64,000 nt of DNA, taken from positions 1-64,000 of the forward strand of contig CAJNDF010000002.1 of assembly GCA_905221455.1 (NCBI GenBank), read 5' to 3'. A program made the position numbers and the translations under genes. Source of the stretch: a bacterium (lineage in GTDB: Bacteria > Bacillota > Bacilli > Lactobacillales > Streptococcaceae). The notes beneath the pieces are model-generated. The model saw only the letters and a program-made list of their open reading frames with translations, was not told where the DNA came from and did not search any database. Numbering within the stretch: position 1 is the stretch's first letter; each line of letters begins with the position of its first letter. Below are positions 56,752 through 64,000 of this stretch, one piece after another.

Positions 56752-58038
56752 ATGACAGTTAAAATTGCTTTACTAGGATTTGGTACCGTTGCAAGTGGTG
56801 TGCCTTTCCTCCTAAAGGAAAATGGAGAAAAAATCAATCAATCAGCACATTCAGAGATTGAAGTTGCTAAAGTATTGGTCAAGGATGAAGATGAAAAGAA
56901 TCGCTTGCTTGCAGCAGGGAATGACTTTAACTTTGTAACCAATGTGGATGATATTTTGTCAGACCAGGACATTACGATCGTAGTGGAATTGATGGGGCGT
57001 ATCGAACCAGCTAAAACCTTTATCACTCGTGCCTTGGAGGCTGGGAAACACGTTGTTACTGCAAACAAGGACCTTTTGGCTGTCCATGGTGCAGAATTGC
57101 TAGAAATCGCTAAAGCCAACAATGTAGCACTTTACTACGAAGCAGCAGTAGCTGGTGGGATTCCAATTCTTCGCACTCTAGCAAATTCCTTGGCTTCTGA
57201 TAAAATCACGCGCGTGCTTGGTGTGGTTAACGGAACTTCTAACTTCATGATGACCAAGATGGTGGAAGAAGGCTGGTCTTACGATGATGCTCTTGCGGAA
57301 GCACAAAGACTAGGTTTTGCAGAAAGTGACCCGACAAATGACGTAGATGGGATTGATGCAGCCTACAAGATGGTGATTTTGAGCCAATTTGCCTTTGGTA
57401 TGAAAGTTGCCTTTGACGATGTAGCCCACAAGGGAATTCGTAACATCACACCAGAAGATGTAGCTGTAGCCCAAGATCTTGGTTATGTAGTGAAATTGGT
57501 TGGTTCTATCGAGGAAACTCCTTCAGGTATTGCTGCGGAAGTGACTCCAACCTTCCTTCCTAAAGCGCACCCACTTGCCAGTGTGAATGGGGTAATGAAC
57601 GCTGTCTTTGTAGAATCTATCGGTATCGATGAGTCTATGTACTACGGACCAGGTGCTGGTCAAAAACCAACTGCAACAAGTGTTGTGGCGGATATTGTCC
57701 GTATCGTTCGTCGCTTGAATGATGGAACCATTGGCAAAGACTTCAACGAATACAGCCGTGACTTGGTCTTGGCAAATCCTGAAGATGTCAAAGCAAGCTA
57801 CTACTTCTCAATCTTGGCACCAGACTCAAAAGGTCAGGTCTTGAAGTTGGCTGAAATCTTCAACGCTCAAGATATTTCCTTCAAGCAAATCCTCCAAGAT
57901 GGAAAAGAAGGTGACAAGGCACGTGTGGTCATCATTACACATAAGATTAATAAAGCCCAGCTTGAAAATGTTTCAGCTGAATTGAAGAAGGTTTCAGAAT
58001 TCGACCTCTTGAATACCTTCAAGGTGCTAGGAGAATAA
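56752..58038 (+). CDS. hom: Homoserine dehydrogenase
   Basis: 428 residues. NAD(P) fold '[12 protein letters not shown]', '[12 protein letters not shown]', active-site '[15 protein letters not shown]', '[14 protein letters not shown]', and a C-terminal ACT domain (about 350-428) for threonine feedback. Converts aspartate semialdehyde to homoserine. ATG 56752 follows GAGGAGAC; an 11-residue-longer frame overlaps the -10. ThrB starts one base after its stop. Confidence 0.95.
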   Translation: MTVKIALLGFGTVASGVPFLLKENGEKINQSAHSEIEVAKVLVKDEDEKNRLLAAGNDFNFVTNVDDILSDQDITIVVELMGRIEPAKTFITRALEAGKHVVTANKDLLAVHGAELLEIAKANNVALYYEAAVAGGIPILRTLANSLASDKITRVLGVVNGTSNFMMTKMVEEGWSYDDALAEAQRLGFAESDPTNDVDGIDAAYKMVILSQFAFGMKVAFDDVAHKGIRNITPEDVAVAQDLGYVVKLVGSIEETPSGIAAEVTPTFLPKAHPLASVNGVMNAVFVESIGIDESMYYGPGAGQKPTATSVVADIVRIVRRLNDGTIGKDFNEYSRDLVLANPEDVKASYYFSILAPDSKGQVLKLAEIFNAQDISFKQILQDGKEGDKARVVIITHKINKAQLENVSAELKKVSEFDLLNTFKVLGE

Positions 58039-58039
58039 G

Positions 58040-58909
58040 ATGAAAATTATTGTACCTGCAACCAGTGCCAATATCGGGCCAGGATTTGACTCGGTCGGTG
58101 TAGCTGTAACCAAGTATCTTCAAATTGAGGTCTGTGAAGAACGAGATGAGTGGTTGATTGAACACCAGATTGGTAAATGGATTCCCCATGACGAGCGTAA
58201 TCTCTTGCTCAAGATTGCCTTGCAAATTGTACCAGACTTGCAACCAAGACGTTTGAAAATGACCAGTAATGTTCCCTTGGCGCGTGGTTTGGGTTCTTCT
58301 AGCTCGGTTATTGTTGCTGGAATTGAACTAGCCAACCAATTAGGAAAGCTCAACTTATCTGACCATGAAAAGCTGCAGTTGGCGACCAAGATTGAAGGGC
58401 ATCCAGACAATGTGGCTCCAGCCATTTATGGTAATCTCGTTATTGCAAGTTCCGTTGACGGGCAAGTCTCTGCGGTTGTGGCAGACTTCCCAGAGTGTGA
58501 TTTCCTAGCCTACATTCCTAACTATGAATTACGCACTAGAGATAGCCGTGGTGTCTTGCCTAAGAAATTATCTTACAAGGAAGCTGTCGCTGCCAGTTCT
58601 ATCGCCAATGTAGCTGTCGCAGCCTTGTTGGCAGGAGATATGGTGACAGCTGGACAAGCAATCGAGGGAGACCTCTTCCACGAGCGTTACCGTCAGGACT
58701 TGGTGAGAGAATTTGCGACGATCAAGCAAGTAGCCAAAGAGAATGGTGCCTATGCAACCTACCTCTCTGGTGCCGGACCAACAGTGATGGTCTTGGCTTC
58801 TCATGACAAGATGCCGGAGATTAAGGCTGAATTGGAAAAGCAATCCTTCAAAGGCAAACTGCATGATTTGAAAGTTGATACCCAAGGTGTCCGTGTCCAA
58901 GCAAAATAA
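58040..58909 (+). CDS. thrB: Homoserine kinase
   Basis: 289 residues of GHMP kinase fold: '[17 protein letters not shown]', ATP loop '[16 protein letters not shown]', '[12 protein letters not shown]', C-terminal '[15 protein letters not shown]'. Phosphorylates homoserine toward threonine. Second gene of the hom-thrB operon; thrC is not here. Confidence 0.95.
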   Translation: MKIIVPATSANIGPGFDSVGVAVTKYLQIEVCEERDEWLIEHQIGKWIPHDERNLLLKIALQIVPDLQPRRLKMTSNVPLARGLGSSSSVIVAGIELANQLGKLNLSDHEKLQLATKIEGHPDNVAPAIYGNLVIASSVDGQVSAVVADFPECDFLAYIPNYELRTRDSRGVLPKKLSYKEAVAASSIANVAVAALLAGDMVTAGQAIEGDLFHERYRQDLVREFATIKQVAKENGAYATYLSGAGPTVMVLASHDKMPEIKAELEKQSFKGKLHDLKVDTQGVRVQAK

Positions 58910-58918
58910 AGAATAGAA

Positions 58919-58965
58919 GATAGGATGGGGAAACTCTTGACTAAAGGGCTTCCTATCCTTTTTTT
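58919..58965 (+). terminator. Terminator of hom-thrB
   Basis: GATAGGA (58919-58925) pairs with TCCTATC (58951-58957), followed by CTTTTTTT. Confidence 0.75.
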
Positions 58966-58976
58966 GAAAAGAAGTT

Positions 58977-59138
58977 TATACTCAATGAAAATCAAAGAGC
59001 AAACTAGGAAGCTAGCCGCAGGCTGCTCAAAACAGTGTTTTGAGATTGTGGATAGAACTGACGAAGTTAGCTCAAAATACTGTTTTGAGGTTGTAGATGT
59101 AAGCTGACGTGGTTTGAAGAGATTTTCGAAGAGTATTA
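58977..59138 (-). repeat. BOX element (boxC-boxB, boxA shortened)
   Basis: Reverse orientation: TATACTCAATGAAAATC...GCTAGCCGCAGG...CTCAAAACAGTGTTTTGAG...GACGAAGTTAG...CTCAAAATACTGTTTTGAG...AGCTGACGTGGTTTGAAG...GAGTATTA. Two stem units are kept but the CTACGGCAAGGCGA boxA core is lost. Occupies the gap before msrAB; an apparent 60-codon ORF over it is a repeat artefact. Confidence 0.88.
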
Positions 59139-59167
59139 GTTAAAAACTTGATAAAGGAGAAACGAAG

Positions 59168-60106
59168 ATGGCAGAAATTTATCTAGCAGGTGGTTGTTTT
59201 TGGGGCCTAGAGGAGTATTTTTCACGTATTTCTGGAGTGCTAGCAACTAGTGTTGGCTACGCTAATGGCCAAGTTGAAACGACCAATTATCAACTAATCA
59301 AGAAAACAGACCATGCAGAAACGGTTCAAGTGATTTATGATGAGAAGACAGTATCACTCAGAGAGATTTTACTTTATTATTTCCGTGTCATTGATCCATT
59401 GTCTATTAACCAGCAGGGGAATGACCGTGGTCGCCAATATCGAACAGGGATTTATTATCAAGATGAAGCAGACCTACCAGCTATCTACACGGTGGTGCAG
59501 GAGCAGGAGCGCATGATGGGTCGAAAGATTGCAGTAGAGGTGGAGAAACTGCGCCACTATATTTTAGCTGAAGATTACCACCAAGACTATCTTAAGAAAA
59601 ATCCTTCCGGTTACTGTCATATCGATGTGACCGATGCTGAGAAACCATTGATTGACGCAGCAAACTATGAAAAGCCTAGCCAAGAGGTGTTAAAGGAAAG
59701 CTTAACTGAAGAATCTTATCGTGTTACCCAAGAAGCTGCTACAGAGGCTCCATTTAGTAATGCCTATGACCAAACCTTTGAAGAGGGCATTTATGTAGAC
59801 ATCACGACAGGTGAGCCACTCTTTTTTGCCAAGGATAAGTTTGCCTCAGGTTGTGGTTGGCCAAGTTTTAGCCGTCCGATTTCCAAAGAGTTGATTCACT
59901 ACTATAAAGACCTGAGCCATGGAATGGAGCGAATCGAAGTTCGTTCTCGGTCAGGCAATGCTCACTTGGGTCATGTTTTTACAGATGGACCGCTAGAGTT
60001 AGGCGGCCTTCGTTACTGTATCAATTCTGCTTCCTTACGCTTTGTGGCCAAGGATGAGATGGACGAAGCAGGATATGGCTATCTATTGCCATACTTAAAC
60101 AAATAA
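59168..60106 (+). CDS. msrAB: Bifunctional methionine sulfoxide reductase MsrA-MsrB
   Basis: 312 residues. N-terminal MsrA: '[11 protein letters not shown]' with catalytic Cys10, 'SVGYANG', 'GYCHID'. C-terminal MsrB: 'ASGCGWPSF', '[11 protein letters not shown]', and catalytic Cys284 in '[11 protein letters not shown]'. It lacks the four zinc cysteines of some MsrBs. There is no signal peptide, so this is the cytoplasmic MsrAB. AAAGGAG precedes the ATG. A GTGGG/CCCAC hairpin (60117-60130) follows. Confidence 0.95.
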   Translation: MAEIYLAGGCFWGLEEYFSRISGVLATSVGYANGQVETTNYQLIKKTDHAETVQVIYDEKTVSLREILLYYFRVIDPLSINQQGNDRGRQYRTGIYYQDEADLPAIYTVVQEQERMMGRKIAVEVEKLRHYILAEDYHQDYLKKNPSGYCHIDVTDAEKPLIDAANYEKPSQEVLKESLTEESYRVTQEAATEAPFSNAYDQTFEEGIYVDITTGEPLFFAKDKFASGCGWPSFSRPISKELIHYYKDLSHGMERIEVRSRSGNAHLGHVFTDGPLELGGLRYCINSASLRFVAKDEMDEAGYGYLLPYLNK

Positions 60107-60165
60107 ATCAGAGAGGGTGGGGCTTCCCACTTTCTTCATTTTCAGAATACGAATAGAAGGGATTT

Positions 60166-61890
60166 ATGAAAAACTTATTATCATACTTTAAACCCTACAT
60201 CAAGGAATCGATTTTAGCACCCTTGTTCAAGTTACTTGAAGCTGTGTTTGAGCTTCTTGTTCCCATGGTGATTGCAGGGATTGTTGACCAATCCTTGCCC
60301 CAGAGAGATCAAGGACACCTCTGGATGCAGATTGGCCTGCTCCTTATCTTTGCAGTAATTGGTGTTGTAGTGGCTTTAATAGCCCAGTTCTACTCAGCTA
60401 AGGCTGCGGTTGGATTTGCCAAAGAACTGACAAACGATCTTTATCGTCAGATTCTTTCCTTACCCAAGAACAGCAGAGACCGTTTGACAACTTCTAGCTT
60501 GGTGACTCGCTTGACTTCGGATACCTATCAGATTCAGACTGGTATCAATCAATTTCTGCGCCTCTTTTTACGAGCGCCCATTATCGTTTTTGGGGCTATC
60601 TTTATGGCCTATCGCATCTCGTCTGAGCTGACTTTCTGGTTCTTGGTTATGGTTGTCATTCTGACCATTGTCATTGTAGGGCTCTCTCGACTGGTCAATC
60701 CTCTCTACAGTAGTCTCAGAAAGAAAACGGACCAGCTGGTTCAGGAAACGCGCCAGCAACTACAAGGGCTGCGGGTTATTCGTGCTTTTGGACAAGAAAA
60801 ACGAGAGTTACAGATTTTTCAAACCCTTAATCAAGTTTATGCCAAATTACAAGAAAAGACAGGCTTCTGGTCTAGTTTGTTAACACCTCTGACCTATCTG
60901 ATTGTCAATGGAACTCTTCTCGTCATCATCTGGCAGGGCTATATTTCTATTCAAGGAGGTTTACTCAGTCAAGGTGCTCTTATTGCCCTCATCAACTACC
61001 TCTTGCAGATTTTAGTGGAATTGGTCAAGCTCGCCATGCTGATAAATTCCCTCAACCAGTCCTATATTTCAGCCAAGCGAATCGAGGAAGTCTTTGATGA
61101 AGAGCCAGAAGATATCCATTCAGAGTTAGAACAAAAGCAAGCTACCAGCGAGGAGGTTTTACAAGTCCAAGAACTGACCTTTACCTATCCAGATGCGGCC
61201 CAGCCTTCTCTGAGAGGCATTTCTTTTGATATGAAGCAAGGGCAAATCCTTGGTATCATTGGGGGGACGGGTTCTGGTAAATCAAGCTTGGTGCAAGTCT
61301 TACTTGGACTTTACCCAGCAGACAAGGGGAGCATTGACCTTTATAGAAATGGACGTAGTCCTCTTAATCTTGAGCAGTGGCGGTCTTGGATTTCCTATGT
61401 GCCCCAAAAGGTCGAACTTTTTAAGGGAATCATTCGTTCTAACTTGACTCTAGGTTTAAATCACGAAGTGACTGATCAAGAACTCTGGCAGGCCTTGGAG
61501 ATTGCGCAAGCTAAGGATTTTGTCAGTGAAAAGGAAGGACTTTTGTATGCCACTGTTGAGGCAGGAGGGCGAAATTTCTCAGGTGGACAAAAACAAAGGC
61601 TGTCTATTGCACGTGCAGTCTTGCGCCAAGCACCATTTCTCATCCTAGATGATGCGACTTCGGCCCTCGACACCATCACCGAGTCCAAGCTCTTGAAAGC
61701 TATTCGAGAAAATATGCCAAATACGAGCTTAATTTTAATTTCTCAACGGACTTCGACACTTCAGATGGCTGACCAGATTCTCCTCTTGGAAAAAGGTGAG
61801 CTTCTAGCTGTCGGCAAGCACGAGGATTTGATGAAGACTAGTCAAGTCTATCGTGAAATCAATGCCTCCCAACATGGAAAGGAGGATTAG
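60166..61890 (+). CDS. ABC exporter half-transporter (subunit 1, degenerate ATPase site)
   Basis: 574 residues: six-span type I exporter domain (about 1-310) fused to an ATPase. Walker A 'GGTGSGKSS', signature 'FSGGQKQR', Walker B 'LILDDATSALD' with Asp in place of the catalytic Glu, H-loop replaced by 'ISQRTSTL' (Gln). These changes define the degenerate partner of a heterodimeric exporter such as LmrC/BmrC. Cargo unknown; drugs or lipids are typical. The next gene begins one base after its stop. Confidence 0.88.
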   Translation: MKNLLSYFKPYIKESILAPLFKLLEAVFELLVPMVIAGIVDQSLPQRDQGHLWMQIGLLLIFAVIGVVVALIAQFYSAKAAVGFAKELTNDLYRQILSLPKNSRDRLTTSSLVTRLTSDTYQIQTGINQFLRLFLRAPIIVFGAIFMAYRISSELTFWFLVMVVILTIVIVGLSRLVNPLYSSLRKKTDQLVQETRQQLQGLRVIRAFGQEKRELQIFQTLNQVYAKLQEKTGFWSSLLTPLTYLIVNGTLLVIIWQGYISIQGGLLSQGALIALINYLLQILVELVKLAMLINSLNQSYISAKRIEEVFDEEPEDIHSELEQKQATSEEVLQVQELTFTYPDAAQPSLRGISFDMKQGQILGIIGGTGSGKSSLVQVLLGLYPADKGSIDLYRNGRSPLNLEQWRSWISYVPQKVELFKGIIRSNLTLGLNHEVTDQELWQALEIAQAKDFVSEKEGLLYATVEAGGRNFSGGQKQRLSIARAVLRQAPFLILDDATSALDTITESKLLKAIRENMPNTSLILISQRTSTLQMADQILLLEKGELLAVGKHEDLMKTSQVYREINASQHGKED

Positions 61891-61891
61891 C

Positions 61892-63640
61892 ATGAAACGA
61901 CAAACTGCAAACCAGACGCTCAAACGTTTGGCAAAAGATTTAGCCAGCCATCCTTTCCTCCTTTTCCTAGCCTTTCTAGGAACCATTGCCCAAGTTGGAT
62001 TATCGATTTACCTACCTATCTTGATTGGGCAGGTCATCGACCAGGTCCTAGTGGCTGGTTCTTCACCAGTTTTTTGGCAGATTTTCATCCAGATGATTTT
62101 GGTGGTCATAGGAAATACTCTAGTACAATGGGTCAATCCTCTTCTTTATAATCGCCTAATCTTCTCTTATACCAGAGACTTGCGAGAGCGAATCATCCAT
62201 AAGCTCCATCGTTTACCGATTGCTTTTGTGGATCGGCAAGGCAGTGGAGAGATGGTCAGTCGTGTGACCACAGACATAGAACAGTTGGCAGCCGGCTTGA
62301 CCATGATTTTTAACCAATTTTTCATTGGTGTCTTAATGATTTTGGTTAGTATTCTAGCTATGCTTCAAATTCATCTCCTCATGACTCTCTTGGTCTTGCT
62401 GTTGACGCCACTGTCTATGGTGATTTCACGCTTTATTGCCAAACGCTCCTATCATCTCTTCCAGAAGCAAACAGAGACGAGGGGGATTCAGACTCAGTTG
62501 ATTGAAGAATCGCTTAGCCAGCAGACCATTATCCAGTCCTTTAATGCTCAGAAAGAGTTTATCCAAAGACTGCATGAGGCGAATGCCAACTACTCAGGCT
62601 ATTCTCAGTCAGCCATCTTTTATTCTTCAACGGTCAATCCTTCGACTCGCTTTGTCAACGCACTCATATACGCTCTTCTTGCTGGAGTAGGAGCTTATCG
62701 TATCATGATGGGGTCCACCTTGACCATTGGGCGTTTAGTGACTTTTTTGAATTACGTCCAACAGTACACCAAGCCCTTTAACGATATTTCTTCGGTGCTA
62801 GCCGAATTGCAAAGTGCTTTAGCTTGTGCAGAGCGTGTCTATGCTGTCTTAGAAAGTCCTGAGGTAGCTGAAACAGGCAAGGAAGTCTTAACCAGTGACC
62901 AAGTCAAGGGAGCCATTTCCTTTAAACAGGTTTCTTTTGGCTACTATCCTGAAAAGATTTTGATTAAGGACTTGTCTATCGATATTCCAGCTGGTAGCAA
63001 GGTGGCCATCGTTGGTCCGACAGGTGCCGGAAAATCAACTCTTATCAATCTCCTCATGCGTTTTTACCCTATTAACTCAGGAGATATCTTGCTGGATGGG
63101 CAATCCATTTATGATTATACCCGAGCGTCATTGAGACAGCAGTTTGGGATGGTGCTCCAAGAAACCTGGCTCAAGCAAGGAACTATTCATGACAATATTG
63201 CCTTTGGCAATCCTGATGCCAGTCGGGAGCAGGTGATTGCTGCTGCAAAAGCAGCCAATGCAGACTTTTTCATCCAACAGTTGCCACAGGGATACGATAC
63301 CAAGTTGGAAAATGCAGGAGAATCACTATCTGTCGGTCAAGCTCAGCTCTTGACCATTGCCCGAGTCTTTCTAGCTATCCCTAAGATTCTTATCTTAGAC
63401 GAGGCGACTTCCTCCATCGATACACGGACAGAGGTGCTAGTACAGGATGCCTTTGCCAAACTCATGAAGGGGCGCACAAGCTTTATCATTGCCCATCGTT
63501 TGTCAACTATTCAGGATGCGGATTTGATTCTTGTCTTGGTGGATGGTGACATTGTTGAGTATGGGAACCATCATGACCTCATGGCTAGAAAAGGCAAGTA
63601 TTACCAAATGCAGCAAGCTGCCGCTTTTAGCTCAGAATAA
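61892..63640 (+). CDS. ABC exporter half-transporter (subunit 2, catalytic)
   Basis: 582 residues: six spans plus an ATPase with 'GPTGAGKST', Walker B 'LILDEATSSIDT' (catalytic Glu present) and H-loop 'IAHRLST'. Its signature is 'LSVGQAQ' instead of LSGGQ, the change that falls in the same degenerate composite site as subunit 1. Start ATG 61892 follows GGAGGA; the 13-residue-longer frame begins inside subunit 1. Confidence 0.88.
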   Translation: MKRQTANQTLKRLAKDLASHPFLLFLAFLGTIAQVGLSIYLPILIGQVIDQVLVAGSSPVFWQIFIQMILVVIGNTLVQWVNPLLYNRLIFSYTRDLRERIIHKLHRLPIAFVDRQGSGEMVSRVTTDIEQLAAGLTMIFNQFFIGVLMILVSILAMLQIHLLMTLLVLLLTPLSMVISRFIAKRSYHLFQKQTETRGIQTQLIEESLSQQTIIQSFNAQKEFIQRLHEANANYSGYSQSAIFYSSTVNPSTRFVNALIYALLAGVGAYRIMMGSTLTIGRLVTFLNYVQQYTKPFNDISSVLAELQSALACAERVYAVLESPEVAETGKEVLTSDQVKGAISFKQVSFGYYPEKILIKDLSIDIPAGSKVAIVGPTGAGKSTLINLLMRFYPINSGDILLDGQSIYDYTRASLRQQFGMVLQETWLKQGTIHDNIAFGNPDASREQVIAAAKAANADFFIQQLPQGYDTKLENAGESLSVGQAQLLTIARVFLAIPKILILDEATSSIDTRTEVLVQDAFAKLMKGRTSFIIAHRLSTIQDADLILVLVDGDIVEYGNHHDLMARKGKYYQMQQAAAFSSE

Positions 63641-63668
63641 GCCTTTCTCTTTTGGAATTTTATAGACG

Positions 63669-63697
63669 AAAAAAGTTGCCTTCGAGTGACTTTTTTG
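63669..63697 (+). terminator. Terminator of the ABC exporter pair
   Basis: AAAAAAGT (63669-63676) ... ACTTTTTT (63689-63696) stem-loop with T-run. Confidence 0.7.
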
Positions 63698-63754
63698 TTA
63701 CAATAGCTAGAAAAATTATTCACTGTAAATTGTCTTTTAGAAAAGGAGCCTAGA

Positions 63755-64000
63755 ATGAAAGTCTATCAGCATATAAATATCGTGACTTGTGACCAAGATT
63801 TCCATGTTTATTTGGATGGTGTCTTAGCCGTTAAGGATTCTCAAATCGTCTATGTCGGTCAAGAGAAGTCAGAGATTTTAGAGCAAGCTGAGCAGATTAT
63901 AGACTATCAGGGAGCCTGGATTATGCCTGGATTGGTCAATTGCCATACCCATTCTGCTATGACAGGTTTGCGAGGGATCAGAGATGACAGTAACCTCCAT
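63755..64000 (+). CDS. Amidohydrolase (Atz/Trz-like), 5' end (partial)
   Basis: 82 codons from ATG 63755 (AAAAGGAG upstream) to the window edge, no stop. 'AWIMPGLVNCHTHSAMTGLRG' spans the metal-binding HXH of the amidohydrolase superfamily, in the TRZ/ATZ/S-adenosylhomocysteine-deaminase-like subgroup. Likely substrates are aminopurine or SAH-type molecules; the decisive C-terminal residues are outside the window. Confidence 0.85.
   Translation, partial: MKVYQHINIVTCDQDFHVYLDGVLAVKDSQIVYVGQEKSEILEQAEQIIDYQGAWIMPGLVNCHTHSAMTGLRGIRDDSNLH

Overview
The window looks like a chromosomal segment of a mitis-group Streptococcus (S. mitis, S. pneumoniae or a close relative). The evidence is the gene order (hemW to rsmF, pst, murB-pot, alaS, aro cluster, psr, licD, mecA, hom-thrB, msrAB), five BOX interspersed repeats whose boxA matches the classic BOX-PCR priming site, many extended -10 (TGnTATAAT) promoters, and a LicD/Wzy-like cluster of the kind used for choline-bearing teichoic acid. 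Species is inferred; no rRNA or tRNA gene is present. Almost all genes are on the + strand; the minus-strand genes are a MocR regulator, an alpha-amylase and an LtaS-type sulfatase.

Layout. 1-0.6 kb: 3' end of an LPXTG surface protein with Rib-like repeats. 0.7-7 kb: housekeeping run hemW, acyl-ACP thioesterase, NagD-type phosphatase, membrane protein, spx, UPF0223, inositol monophosphatase, rsmF. 7.4-12.3 kb: pstS-pstC-pstA-pstB-pstB-phoU phosphate uptake. 12.4-16.1 kb: orphan amino-acid binding lipoprotein, MocR regulator, and a small mosaic insertion carrying a broken bacteriocin-like gene between two ~184-bp copies of the MocR promoter region. 16.1-17.7 kb: acetolactate decarboxylase and a YhfC-type membrane protein, apparently transcribed from a promoter at the edge of a BOX element. 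17.7-22.6 kb: murB and the potABCD polyamine importer, separated by a structured-looking leader. 22.6-29.1 kb: accessory island between potD and the alaS T-box, with a tight three-gene operon (MmeI-like adenine methyltransferase, SF2 helicase, GIY-YIG protein) behind a leader with an (AT)9 tract and a terminator-like hairpin, then a small membrane protein. 29.2-32.6 kb: T-box, LURP-one-like gene, alaS. 32.6-39.3 kb: cytoplasmic alpha-amylase, ABC exporter pair, small AT-rich membrane gene, LtaS-like sulfatase. 39.4-48.6 kb: RlmI-like methyltransferase and the shikimate/aromatic run aroD-E-B-C-tyrA-ylbF-aroA-aroK-pheA. 48.5-55.6 kb: LCP-family attachment protein, LicD, two glycosyltransferases, polymerase (TarP-like) and its partner (TarQ-like), a probable teichoic acid repeat-unit cluster. 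55.8-64 kb: mecA, hom-thrB, msrAB, a heterodimeric ABC exporter and the start of an amidohydrolase.

Most noteworthy: the three-gene methylase/helicase/GIY-YIG cassette, which reads as a defence (restriction-like) system, and its leader. In the leader a ribosome-binding site and a short ORF run into an (AT)9 tract; one extra AT unit would carry the frame through the terminator hairpin and across the methyltransferase start codon. This suggests slippage-controlled attenuation. Also of note are a BOX-borne promoter, two probable leaderless mRNAs, a candidate regulatory RNA before potABCD, and a PstB whose H-loop histidine is arginine.
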